The notes beneath the pieces are model-generated. The model was given only the letters and a program-made list of their open reading frames with translations. It was not told where the DNA came from and searched no databases. Source: Tangfeifania diversioriginum (GTDB lineage: Bacteria; Bacteroidota; Bacteroidia; Bacteroidales; Prolixibacteraceae). From it: 64,000 nucleotides of DNA. The position numbers were made by a program, and so were the translations under genes. The stretch spans positions 1 through 64,000 of the forward strand of contig NZ_FQZE01000013.1 of the NCBI RefSeq assembly GCF_900141875.1, given 5' to 3'. Below, one piece after another: positions 47,358 to 56,300 of the stretch (positions are counted from its first letter, which is position 1; every line of letters begins with the position of its first letter).

Positions 47358-47806
47358 CACGGATTGAACAGATTAACACAGAGAAATATGGAGAATAAAA
47401 ATTATTTGCATGCCCAAACAACTGAAAGAATTATAAAATGCTTTTATAAAGTTTATAATGAACTTGGATACGGGTTTTTGGAAAAAGTATATCAAAATGC
47501 ACTTTTTTATGAATTAATAAATGCCGGTTTCTACTGTGAAGCTCAAAAACCGATTAAAGTCTATTATTCGGAGAAATTGGTGGGGGAATATTATACCGAC
47601 ATTATCGTAAATAACGAGATAATTTTAGAATTGAAAGCTGCCGAAGCATTAGTTGAAGAACACGAATTTCAGCTGATCAATTATCTCAAAGCAACAGAAA
47701 TAGAGATTGGTTTATTGCTCAATTTTGGGAAAAAGCCTGAGATAAGAAGAAAAATTTTTACAAACTAAAACAGTGAATATCTGCAAAATCAGTGTCATCA
47801 GCGTTC
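47346..47806. mobile_element. GxxExxY cassette bounded by 36-bp inverted repeats
   Basis: The left end at 47346-47381 (GAACACAGATGACACGGATT then GAACAGATTAACACAG) and the reverse complement of 47771-47806 (GAACGCTGATGACACTGATT then TTGCAGATATTCACTG) agree at 26 of 36 ungapped positions. Between them lies only the GxxExxY gene. The left end overlaps the last 12 bases of the RND pump gene. The unit looks like a small insertion; no target duplication could be identified. Confidence 0.6.
47388..47768 (+). CDS. GxxExxY protein
   Basis: 126 aa from the ATG at 47388; the TTG at 47364 lies inside the repeat and is not preferred. The name-giving motif is GYGFLEKVYQNAL, and the PD-(D/E)XK-like core has YYTDIIVNNEIILELKAAEA. 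Members are common in Bacteroidota and other phyla as lone genes with unknown function, often repeated in a genome. It is more AT-rich than the pump genes around it and has inverted repeats on both sides, so it is probably an insertion into the operon. Confidence 0.9.
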   Translation: MENKNYLHAQTTERIIKCFYKVYNELGYGFLEKVYQNALFYELINAGFYCEAQKPIKVYYSEKLVGEYYTDIIVNNEIILELKAAEALVEEHEFQLINYLKATEIEIGLLLNFGKKPEIRRKIFTN

Positions 47807-47820
47807 CAAATTAGGAAAAC

Positions 47821-50800
47821 ATGAAATTCATCATAAATAGAAAAATACTCATCAGCATGTTGTTTATCGGGCTTACCCTGTTGGGGTATGTTTCCTATAA
47901 ACAACTGCCGGTAGAGTTAATGCCCAATGCCGAGCTCCCCATGCTTTATGTCCAGGTTAATTCGCGTATCGAAGTCGATCCGGACTACATGGAAAACCAG
48001 GCTGTAATCCCGATTGAAGGGGCAATCAGCACTATGGAAGGAGTTGAAAGCATTGAGTCGAACCTGGATAACCGCTCGGCCTCCATCCAGGTTAACTTTA
48101 AGCAGAATGTCAACTTTCAGTATGCCTTCCTGAAACTTCAGGAAAGGATTGACCAGGCCACCGACGAACTCGACGAGAACTTTAATGTTACCGTTAACCG
48201 GGTTGATATACAGCAAATCAGCAACCAGTTTATGGAGTTGCAGATTCGCGGCAGCGGAGGAACCGACAGACTTAGAAATATTGTTGACCAGGATCTTGCC
48301 GCCGAGTTCGAAAATATTGACGGAATTGCAACAGTAACGGTTTTTGGCGGAAAGGAACGTTCCATTGAGGTAACCTACGACAAAAATGCCATCGAGGCTT
48401 ACGGAATTACCCCGTCGCAAATTCAAAGTGCCATTTCGCAAAACTCAACCAACCGCGCTTTTACAGGTTATCTGCACGAAAATCAGAAGCAATACTTTGT
48501 ACACGTAACAGCCGAATACGACCATGTTAACGACATTGAAAACATTGTGCTGGCCGAAGGCCCCATTCTTTTAAAAGATGTCGCCGATGTTTTCTTCGGG
48601 GTAAAAGAAGAAGAATCCATTAGCCGCGTGAACGGACTGGATGCCGTATCGATGATGCTGGTGAGCGATTCGCAGGCCAATCTCATCGATTTATCGCACA
48701 ATGTACAGCAACGCATTGCAGAGCTTAACGAAGAACTGGCAGCCAAAGATGTTGAAATTGTGGTGCAGACCAACACGGCCGAAACCATGGAAAAAAACAT
48801 CGACCAGATTATCAACCTGGCGCTGGTAGGCGGGCTGCTTGCCATTTTCGTGCTCTGGATTTTCCTGAAAAACCTGCGCATTGTTTCTGTAATTGCAATG
48901 GCCATTCCGGTTTCTGTGTTCACGGCATTCAACCTGTTCTATGCATTTAACATCTCTATCAACAGCTTAACCCTCGTAGGACTGGTGCTGGCCATTGGGA
49001 TGCTCCTCGATAACAGTGTGGTTGTGCTCGAAAATATTTACCGCCTTTCGGGGCGGCGCTTCAGTCCCGACCAGGCAGTGGTGCAGGGAACAAAAGAAGT
49101 TTGGCGTTCCATTATTGCAGCCACACTAACCACCATCACTGTTTTTCTGCCTTTCCTGTTTTCAACAGAATACATGATTAAACTGCTCGGGAACCACGTT
49201 GGGGTATCCATCATTTCAACCCTCACCGTATCGCTGTTTGTGGCACTACTGCTCATTCCCATGGCAGCCCATCTTTTGCTGAAAAGAAAATCATCGCACA
49301 ATATTTTTTATGAAAAAGTAACCACCAATAATCGCACAATCCAGGTTTACATCCTGCTGCTGAAATCAGCCATGCGGTCGCCTGCCGCAACGGTTATAGG
49401 CGCCATCATTATCTTTTTCATAACCATATTTATTGTTTTGGCAGTTAGCGTAAACAACCTCGAAGAAGTTGAAGAGACACGATTTTCACTTTATGTGACT
49501 ATGCCCACGGGATCAACCCTCGAATCAACCGACAAAGTAGTCACAGAGGTTGAAACCCGCCTCGAAGAAATTGAAGAACGAGAAGACGTTATTGCCAACA
49601 TACAGGAAGAAGAAGCCATTTTAACGGTTGTGCTTCAGGAAGATTTTGAAGATATTAACGACCGGTCAATTGCCGAAATAAAGGCAGAAGTTGAAGGGTT
49701 GGTAAATAATATTTCGCAGGCCAACATCAGCTTATCGGCGCCCGCTTCAAGCTCCAGATTTGGAGGCGGCGGCGCTGGTGGCGGTATGGAAAACTTCAGC
49801 CGTTTCATGGGCATTGGCACCAACCGCGAACGCATTGTTATAAAAGGCGAAAATTTTGAAATGATGAAAGGTGTTGCCGAAGATTTGCAATACTATATCG
49901 AAGATCTTGAATCCATTCGCAGCGCTAATGTCAGTGTTGCCGGGAACCGTCCCGAGCTGCACCTCTATTTCAACCAGCTGATTTTAACAGAACTTGGCGT
50001 TTCGCTCAATAATATTGCTTCGGAGCTGGGCTCCTTCTCTCGCGAATTTTCTTCAGGCGTTAATTTTAAACAGGGAACCGAAGAGTACGAAATCATCATA
50101 AAAGAAAATCTCACAGAAGAAGAGGAAGAAGCCGCATCCGAAAAATCAATCGACGATTTACGACGGCTCCAGGTAAACAATAACGAGGGAGCGGTTTACG
50201 ACCTGCAAGACCTTGCCGATTTGGTTTACGATGAAGGAATGTCGAGAATTACACGTGTGAACCAGGAAAAACAAATTGAACTGTTTTACCGGTTTGTGGA
50301 AGAAGCCGAACAATCGAAGGACCTGCTCGAAGCTTACCGCCTTGAAATTGACCAGATTGTGAGCAGCTATAAAATGCCGGCCGGAATTGCCATTGAAGTA
50401 ATTCATGAAGAAGACCAGTTTTCGGAATTCTACTTCCTGATCGCCGCTGCCTTCATTCTCATTCTGATGATTCTGGCATCGGTCTTCGAATCGCTGACAA
50501 CACCAATTGTACTGATGTTCTCTGTACCGCTGGCAGCCATTGGTTCGTTCCTGGCGCTTATTTTTACCGGCAACAGCCTGTTCAATGCCAACACGCTCAC
50601 CGGGTTCCTCATATTGCTTGGGGTGGTGGTTAACAACGGAATCATATTAATCGACTTTACCAACATTCTCCGGAAACGGGGAAACCGGAAATCACGCGCA
50701 ATTATAACTGCCGGGCTTTCGAGGGTCCGCCCGATTTTAATCACTGCAATTACCACAATTGTGGCCATGTTACCACTTGCGCTGGGGCAGTCAGAGTATG

Positions 50801-52536
50801 TTGGAGCTATTGGAGCGCCATTTGCCATTACCGTAATTGGTGGTCTGGCTGTGAGTACGCTGCTCACCCTTATTTTTGTGCCCACTCTTTATTTCGGTAT
50901 GGAAAACGCGGTGAACTGGATAAAATCGCTGCACTGGGGATTAAAAGTGCTGCAACTTGTACTATTTGTTGTGGCTGCATTTTACATCTATTTTGAAGTG
51001 GAAACATTCATCTGGCAACTACTTGGTTTTATGGCAATTGTGATACTCATCCCCGGAGTTACTGCATTTATACTTACCAGCTTGCGACAGGCCAGTTCAA
51101 AAGTAATCGACGAAAATGAACCCATCCGGATTGTGGTACGCCAGTTGGTAAAAATTTACGACCGCGACAGCCGGTTTGTGCGCGAATGGAAATCGGGCCT
51201 AAAAATCAGAGAACGTGCCGGGCTGCTTAAAAACTACCGGCATTTACGCGACTTTTACGACCTCATCTGGCAAATCCCGCTTTTTGTTTTCCTGGTATAT
51301 TTCACCTTCTTTTACATTCAAAGCAACCTCTGGATGTGGGTTTTGTCGCACTTTGTTTTCTTCTTCCTGTTCCTGTTAAACGTGCCGCTGTCTCAGGTAC
51401 TGAAAAACAAATACGAGGATACTTCAAAACCGGTATTCCTGAAAATCGATAAAATCATTAAACGGGTTATTTTCTGGGTTGTTCCTGCATTGTTCCTCTT
51501 TATCTTCTTCTTGCGTTGGGACAATCTCGGAATGGTAATTTTTGTGGGAATAATCTGGTACCTGCTGCTGGTGATTTACGAATCGGGCGAATACGTTCAT
51601 AATAAAAAACTAAATATTGCCCGCATCACCGGAAGGTTCTCAAACCTTCGCCGTGGTTATTTCACACTGGTGCGCCAAATTCCTGTTATCGGAAAACGGA
51701 AGGTTCCATTCCGCGCACTCAACGGCGTTTCGCTGGAAATTAAAACCGGGATGTTTGGGCTGCTTGGCCCCAACGGAGCGGGTAAATCTACCATGATGCG
51801 CATAATTTGCGGAATTCTGGAGCAGAGTTACGGGAAAATATGGATTAACGGGCTCGACACACAGAAACATCGCGAAGAGTTGCAGGGGCTGATTGGTTAT
51901 CTGCCGCAGGCTTTTGGAACTTACGAAAATATGTCGGCATGGGAATTTCTCGATTACCAGGCCATTCTGAAAGGAATTAAAAACCCCGACACCAGGAAAG
52001 AAAGAATGGAATATGTATTGAAAAGCGTTCACATGTTCGAAAAGAAAGACGATAAAATCGGTTCCTTTTCGGGCGGAATGAAACAACGGATTGGAATTGC
52101 ACAAATCCTGCTCAACCTGCCGCGAATACTGGTTGTTGACGAACCAACCGCCGGCCTCGACCCGCGCGAAAGAATACGCTTCAGGAACCTGCTGGTAGAA
52201 CTGAGCCGCGAGCGAATTGTCATCTTCTCAACACATATTATTGAAGATATTTCGAGCTCGTGCAACCAGGTAGCCGTTATTAACCGTGGCGACCTGAAGT
52301 ATTTCGGAACACCGAACGATATGTCGAGAATGGGTGAAGGATTTGTTTGGCAAATGACAATTCCGGCCACGGAGTTTGACCAGTTTACAAACAAACAACT
52401 TATTATTCACCACATGCGCGATGGCGAAAATATTAAGCTGCGGCTGCTGTCAAAAGAAAAACCGGCACCCGAAGCCGTTAATGTTTCGCCGCACCTCGAA
52501 GATTCATATTTGTGCTTATTAAAAGACTTTGTTTAA
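47821..52536 (+). CDS. RND efflux pump fused to a membrane linker and an ABC ATPase
   Basis: A single uninterrupted 1571-codon frame. Residues 1 to about 1030 form a complete HAE1-like RND pump: start INRKILISMLFIGLTLLGYV, segment 4 AIGMLLDNSVVVLENIYR, segment 10 LLGVVVNNGIILIDFTN, last strand region LIFVPTLYFGM (near 1020). Residues about 1035-1290 are a linker with roughly six hydrophobic segments and basic loops. Residues about 1293-1571 are a complete ABC ATPase: Walker A GPNGAGKST (1316-1324), Q-loop YLPQAF, signature SFSGGMKQ (1415-1422), Walker B LVVDEPTAGLDP (Asp1440, Glu1441) and His-switch FSTHIIED. The ABC permease gene downstream probably docks on this ATPase. Both energy systems look intact. 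Confidence 0.95.
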   Translation: MKFIINRKILISMLFIGLTLLGYVSYKQLPVELMPNAELPMLYVQVNSRIEVDPDYMENQAVIPIEGAISTMEGVESIESNLDNRSASIQVNFKQNVNFQYAFLKLQERIDQATDELDENFNVTVNRVDIQQISNQFMELQIRGSGGTDRLRNIVDQDLAAEFENIDGIATVTVFGGKERSIEVTYDKNAIEAYGITPSQIQSAISQNSTNRAFTGYLHENQKQYFVHVTAEYDHVNDIENIVLAEGPILLKDVADVFFGVKEEESISRVNGLDAVSMMLVSDSQANLIDLSHNVQQRIAELNEELAAKDVEIVVQTNTAETMEKNIDQIINLALVGGLLAIFVLWIFLKNLRIVSVIAMAIPVSVFTAFNLFYAFNISINSLTLVGLVLAIGMLLDNSVVVLENIYRLSGRRFSPDQAVVQGTKEVWRSIIAATLTTITVFLPFLFSTEYMIKLLGNHVGVSIISTLTVSLFVALLLIPMAAHLLLKRKSSHNIFYEKVTTNNRTIQVYILLLKSAMRSPAATVIGAIIIFFITIFIVLAVSVNNLEEVEETRFSLYVTMPTGSTLESTDKVVTEVETRLEEIEEREDVIANIQEEEAILTVVLQEDFEDINDRSIAEIKAEVEGLVNNISQANISLSAPASSSRFGGGGAGGGMENFSRFMGIGTNRERIVIKGENFEMMKGVAEDLQYYIEDLESIRSANVSVAGNRPELHLYFNQLILTELGVSLNNIASELGSFSREFSSGVNFKQGTEEYEIIIKENLTEEEEEAASEKSIDDLRRLQVNNNEGAVYDLQDLADLVYDEGMSRITRVNQEKQIELFYRFVEEAEQSKDLLEAYRLEIDQIVSSYKMPAGIAIEVIHEEDQFSEFYFLIAAAFILILMILASVFESLTTPIVLMFSVPLAAIGSFLALIFTGNSLFNANTLTGFLILLGVVVNNGIILIDFTNILRKRGNRKSRAIITAGLSRVRPILITAITTIVAMLPLALGQSEYVGAIGAPFAITVIGGLAVSTLLTLIFVPTLYFGMENAVNWIKSLHWGLKVLQLVLFVVAAFYIYFEVETFIWQLLGFMAIVILIPGVTAFILTSLRQASSKVIDENEPIRIVVRQLVKIYDRDSRFVREWKSGLKIRERAGLLKNYRHLRDFYDLIWQIPLFVFLVYFTFFYIQSNLWMWVLSHFVFFFLFLLNVPLSQVLKNKYEDTSKPVFLKIDKIIKRVIFWVVPALFLFIFFLRWDNLGMVIFVGIIWYLLLVIYESGEYVHNKKLNIARITGRFSNLRRGYFTLVRQIPVIGKRKVPFRALNGVSLEIKTGMFGLLGPNGAGKSTMMRIICGILEQSYGKIWINGLDTQKHREELQGLIGYLPQAFGTYENMSAWEFLDYQAILKGIKNPDTRKERMEYVLKSVHMFEKKDDKIGSFSGGMKQRIGIAQILLNLPRILVVDEPTAGLDPRERIRFRNLLVELSRERIVIFSTHIIEDISSSCNQVAVINRGDLKYFGTPNDMSRMGEGFVWQMTIPATEFDQFTNKQLIIHHMRDGENIKLRLLSKEKPAPEAVNVSPHLEDSYLCLLKDFV

Positions 52537-52546
52537 ACACTGGAAA

Positions 52547-53266
52547 ATGAAACAAAAATTAGATATAAAAAACACGTTGGTTAATTCAACACGAATGGTG
52601 AGGTACAACCTGAAAATCATTTTTGCCAACCGGTTTATCTGGTTCCTGATTGCAGCGTTTGCCTTTTTTATGTTTTTTGCCATTCAAACGGTTTTAAATG
52701 GCGAAGCCCTTACCGAAGGAACAGTTTACGGATTGCTCATATTTCCAGGCATCCTGCTTATTTTTTACCCTTCGGTATTTGGCATCCAAAACGACGACGA
52801 TTCCAGGATGCTCGAAATACTTTTCGGTATTCCCAACTACCGCTACAAAGTGTGGCTGGTACGTTTGCTGATGATTTACGTCCTGATTTTTATTATCATC
52901 ATGCTTTTTACGGCACTGGCTTCCATACTGCTTTACAACGTGAATATCCTGGAAATGTCGTACGAACTGATGTATCCCATTGTTTTTATGGGCTCGCTGG
53001 CATTTATGTTTTCTACCATAATTAAAAACGGAAACGGAACGGCGGTTGTGATGGTTTTAATTGGCGTGGCCCTCATTATTTTACAAGATGCCGTTGAACG
53101 TACACAATGGAATGTATTTCTGAATCCTTTTGAAATCCCGAATAATTTTAACGAAATCATTTGGGAGGGACTCATTGTCAAAAACAGGATTTTCCTCGGT
53201 GTGGGCATTGTTGTATTTATTCTTTACGGACTGTTTAATTTGCAAAAACGGGAGAAATTTGTGTAA
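52547..53266 (+). CDS. ABC-2 type permease, last gene of the export operon
   Basis: 239 aa from the ATG at 52547, ten nt after the fusion gene stop; a TTG frame overlapping that stop exists but is less likely. Six hydrophobic segments (for example FIWFLIAAFAFFMFFAIQTV and YVLIFIIIMLFTALASILLY) give the ABC-2 layout, with the cytosolic motif NDDDSRMLEILFGIPNYRYK as coupling region. It has no ATPase of its own and should pair with the ATPase domain at the C-terminus of the protein encoded just before it. Confidence 0.85.
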   Translation: MKQKLDIKNTLVNSTRMVRYNLKIIFANRFIWFLIAAFAFFMFFAIQTVLNGEALTEGTVYGLLIFPGILLIFYPSVFGIQNDDDSRMLEILFGIPNYRYKVWLVRLLMIYVLIFIIIMLFTALASILLYNVNILEMSYELMYPIVFMGSLAFMFSTIIKNGNGTAVVMVLIGVALIILQDAVERTQWNVFLNPFEIPNNFNEIIWEGLIVKNRIFLGVGIVVFILYGLFNLQKREKFV

Positions 53267-53383
53267 ATTTTAAGCCTTATTGACCTCATTTCCAACAAAA
53301 CAACAGAAACTAAAACCGGGTTTTTAAGCTGCGTTTCATTATAATTCAAAAGCCGAAAAAAATAATGATTGATTCCAAATTTG

Positions 53384-53391
53384 TATCTTTG
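53384..53391 (+). promoter_or_regulatory. Bacteroidota -7 promoter element (TATCTTTG)
   Basis: TATCTTTG lies 16 nt before the ATG of the antitoxin gene at 53408 and fits TAnnTTTG. No ideal -33 TTTG. Confidence 0.5.
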
Positions 53392-53407
53392 TAAAAAAGC
53401 AATTTAT

Positions 53408-53635
53408 ATGGAACTTACAGTTAACATAAAAGACCAGGCTAAAATTGCAGCATTTCTTAACTTAATAAAAAAAATGGATTACGTTGAGATTATTGATGTC
53501 AAAGAAGGTTCAGACAACCTACCTCTTGAACACCGTGATTTATTGGATAAGAGATTGGAACGTATAAAAAATGGAGAAACAACTTTCAAAAATTGGGATT
53601 CCATTAAAATGAAGTATGAAAACAAAGAAATTTAG
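53408..53635 (+). CDS. Antitoxin of a type II toxin-antitoxin pair
   Basis: 75 aa from the ATG at 53408 (MELTVNIKDQAKIAAFLNLI); an upstream in-frame ATG at 53369 lies before the promoter element and is rejected. A beta-alpha start (FLNLIKKMDYVEIIDV) is followed by a helical tail with HRDLLDKRLERIKNGETTF, like the toxin-binding segment of Phd/RelB-type antitoxins. It overlaps the toxin gene by 20 bases. Confidence 0.75.
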   Translation: MELTVNIKDQAKIAAFLNLIKKMDYVEIIDVKEGSDNLPLEHRDLLDKRLERIKNGETTFKNWDSIKMKYENKEI

Positions 53636-53921
53636 TATCGAATTATCAGACGAAGCAGAAACTGACTTTGATAAATCATTCGAATACTATTTTAAAGAAA
53701 ACCCGAAAGTTGCAAATAGATTTTTTAGAAGAATCAACGCAAGTATTGAAGATATAAAGCTGAACCCATTTACTTTCCCTTTTGTACACAAGGATGTCAG
53801 AAAGTATGTAGTAAAAAAATTTCCTTTTGTAATTTACTATCAAATAAATAACTCAACAATCAGGATAATTGCTATTTTTCATACAAGCAGAAATCCTAAA
53901 ATTTGGAACAACAGAGTATAA
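53616..53921 (+). CDS. RelE/ParE-family toxin
   Basis: 101 aa. The ParE/RelE fold is visible: helical start with ELSDEAETDFDKSFEYYFKE, then PFTFPFVHKDVRKYVVKKFP and FVIYYQINNSTIRIIAIFHT, ending RNPKIW, the usual C-terminal strand of ParE toxins (mRNA interferase or gyrase inhibitor; the two cannot be told apart here). Overlap with the antitoxin frame implies coupled translation. Confidence 0.88.
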   Translation: MKTKKFSIELSDEAETDFDKSFEYYFKENPKVANRFFRRINASIEDIKLNPFTFPFVHKDVRKYVVKKFPFVIYYQINNSTIRIIAIFHTSRNPKIWNNRV

Positions 53922-54044
53922 GTTACAAATTCAAATTTTAATTACCACTTATAATAAACAATTATAACTTTTCCGGTTTTTAAACCTTTACATAATGAAT
54001 GAAGGCCTTCGCAAAATCTACTGAATCAAAAAAATAAATTATTT

Positions 54045-54052
54045 TACCTTTG
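54045..54052 (+). promoter_or_regulatory. Bacteroidota -7 promoter element (TACCTTTG)
   Basis: TACCTTTG, identical to the element at 8164, stands 18 nt before the ATG at 54071 and decides that start over the TTG at 54050, which lies inside the promoter. Confidence 0.6.
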
Positions 54053-54070
54053 CCGGTCAAAAAGATTACA

Positions 54071-55330
54071 ATGGAGCGGAAAGATATTGAGATAATGGCA
54101 CCGGTAGGTTCGTACGAATCGTTGATGGCAGCCATACAGGGAGGAGCAGGATCAGTGTATTTTGGGGTGGAGCACCTGAATATGCGGTCGCGTTCATCAA
54201 ACAACTTTTCGCTCGACGATTTACGCAAAATAGTTGAAATTGCTTCCAGGAACCACGTAAAAACCTACCTCACACTCAATGTTGAAATTTTTGATGGTGA
54301 AGTGAGCCAGATGCACGCCGTGCTTGATGCAGCGCATGAGGCTGGCGTTTCGGCAGTAATTGCCGCCGACATTTCGGTTATTCAGTATGCCCGTTCCATT
54401 GGGCTCGAAGTACATATTTCAACACAGGTAAATATCACCAACACCGGCGCAGTAAAATTTTACGCGCAATTTGCCGATGTGGTTGTGCTGGCCCGCGAAA
54501 TGAACCTGGGCCGGGTTCAGGAAATCAGCGAAAAAATTCACAAACAGCAAATTAAAGGCCCCTCGGGCAATCTCGTGCGCCTTGAGATGTTTGTTCACGG
54601 AGCGCTCTGCATGGCCATCAGCGGAAAATGCTACCTTAGTTTGCACGAAATGAATTCATCGGCCAACCGAGGAGCCTGCCTGCAAACCTGTCGCCGTGCT
54701 TACACTGTTACCGACAAAGAAACCGGGGCCGAGCTGGAAATCGACAATGAGTACATCATGTCGCCCAAAGATTTGAAAACCATTCATTTTCTTAATAAAA
54801 TACTGGATGCAGGTGTTTCTGTACTAAAAATTGAAGGCCGTGCCCGCTCACCCGAATATGTAAAAACAACGGCTGAATGTTACCACCAAGCCGTTCAGGC
54901 CTGGAAAGAAGACACTTTTACCGAAGAAAAAATTAATGACTGGAACCAGCGCCTGTCCACAGTTTTTAACCGCGGGTTCTGGGATGGGTATTACCTGGGG
55001 CAACGATTGGGTGAGTGGAGCGCCAATTACGGTTCGCAGGCAACCAAACGAAAAATCTACATCGGAAAATGTACCAATTATTTCACCAATATTCAGGTTG
55101 CTGAATTTAAACTGCAAACCAAAAACCTGAAAACCGGCGATGAAATTATTATTACAGGCCCCACAACCGGAGTAGTGCAAACCACGGTAAAAGAAATCAG
55201 GTTCGATTTGAAACCGGTGCAGGAAGGACTGAAAGGCCAGCGCATTTCGGTACCCATTGACACAAAACTGCGACGCTCCGACAAACTGTTTAAAGTTGTT
55301 GATGCCAAAGAAGTTAAGCAACGAAAATAA
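54071..55330 (+). CDS. Peptidase U32-family protein (TrhP/YegQ-like)
   Basis: 419 aa. The U32 signature is present as FVHGALCMAISGKCYLS and SSANRGACLQTCRR, which carries the conserved cysteines. The N-terminal TIM-barrel-like half starts IEIMAPVGSYESLMAAIQGG. Members of this subgroup are involved in hydroxylating uridine 34 of tRNA (TrhP) in other bacteria; related U32 proteins act on 23S rRNA or in ubiquinone synthesis, so the exact role is not certain. Single-gene unit. Confidence 0.88.
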   Translation: MERKDIEIMAPVGSYESLMAAIQGGAGSVYFGVEHLNMRSRSSNNFSLDDLRKIVEIASRNHVKTYLTLNVEIFDGEVSQMHAVLDAAHEAGVSAVIAADISVIQYARSIGLEVHISTQVNITNTGAVKFYAQFADVVVLAREMNLGRVQEISEKIHKQQIKGPSGNLVRLEMFVHGALCMAISGKCYLSLHEMNSSANRGACLQTCRRAYTVTDKETGAELEIDNEYIMSPKDLKTIHFLNKILDAGVSVLKIEGRARSPEYVKTTAECYHQAVQAWKEDTFTEEKINDWNQRLSTVFNRGFWDGYYLGQRLGEWSANYGSQATKRKIYIGKCTNYFTNIQVAEFKLQTKNLKTGDEIIITGPTTGVVQTTVKEIRFDLKPVQEGLKGQRISVPIDTKLRRSDKLFKVVDAKEVKQRK

Positions 55331-55402
55331 CGATTCTTTTCTGGTTCTTTTCAATTTCGAAAAAGAAAGAATTAAATTACGCGCTGCTAAATAACTTTAA
55401 CA

Positions 55403-56260
55403 ATGAAAAATTTACTGCTGATTCTATTAGCATTTTTACTAGTTACTGAATATGCCGAAGCCCAGGTATTACGTTTCCGGGCGAGTGCAAACAGTAGTAT
55501 TTTCATCAAAGAACCCGGGGAGCCGGAAGTTAGCCACCCCATGAAAGAAACCCTTTCTCACAAGGGGAGTGCTGATTTTACACCCGAACTTAACCTTGGG
55601 GCCTCAATAGAAATAATGGCCCCGGTAACTACCGATTTTGAGCTGGGCGTTGAATTTGATTACACCAACCTTTCGGGTTATACCGAAACCGCCCCGCTGC
55701 ATAACTTTTTTCTTTCAAGGTACAATCCACTTCCCGATAATTACAAATATCCGGATGAAACCCTCATCTACAACACAAACATTTTCAACATTTTGGGAAC
55801 TGCCCGTTTTTACATTTTTCCCGTTTACGAAGATGTTATCTTTTTCACAAAATTACACGGGGGAATTGCTTTTGTAGGCACTGATTTTACTTTTCAGGAT
55901 CCACAGTACAGCGTAGGGTACGAAGTTGGCGTGTTGTACTCACAAGGCACAAAAAGCAATGAAGATCCCAAAGATCCGGCATTTACCGGTGGCGGTGGAC
56001 TGGGATTAACTTACAGGTTGTCCGACGCGCTGGATATTTATTTCGACGGAACAATTTCTGTTACCCATTCAGATGTTGTTAACGGCGTGCCCAATTACGA
56101 TTACCTTGTTTATCAGGGAGAAGAAACCATCCAACGGACAACAGGCTGGGCAATAACTTCACAGGTTAGCTTGGGAATAATTTTCACCACTATTCCCAAC
56201 CGCAAGTTGAAAAGTAATAATTACACCCGCACCCGTCAGTTTCATAAAAGTATTTTCTGA
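55403..56260 (+). CDS. Probable outer-membrane beta-barrel protein, unknown function
   Basis: 285 aa. A signal peptide (MKNLLLILLAFLLVTEYAEAQ) and alternating beta strands such as FELGVEFDYTNLSGY, ILGTARFYIFPVY, LHGGIAFVGTDF and GGGLGLTYRLSDALDIYFDG, the pattern of a small porin-like barrel. The last strand ends at GIIFTTIPNR and is followed by a short basic tail. The function is unknown. 40 nt in front of the six-hairpin protein gene, possibly one transcript. Confidence 0.7.
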   Translation: MKNLLLILLAFLLVTEYAEAQVLRFRASANSSIFIKEPGEPEVSHPMKETLSHKGSADFTPELNLGASIEIMAPVTTDFELGVEFDYTNLSGYTETAPLHNFFLSRYNPLPDNYKYPDETLIYNTNIFNILGTARFYIFPVYEDVIFFTKLHGGIAFVGTDFTFQDPQYSVGYEVGVLYSQGTKSNEDPKDPAFTGGGGLGLTYRLSDALDIYFDGTISVTHSDVVNGVPNYDYLVYQGEETIQRTTGWAITSQVSLGIIFTTIPNRKLKSNNYTRTRQFHKSIF

Positions 56261-56300
56261 AAACAGTTTTCCGAAAACATTAACTTATAAAATTGAAAAA

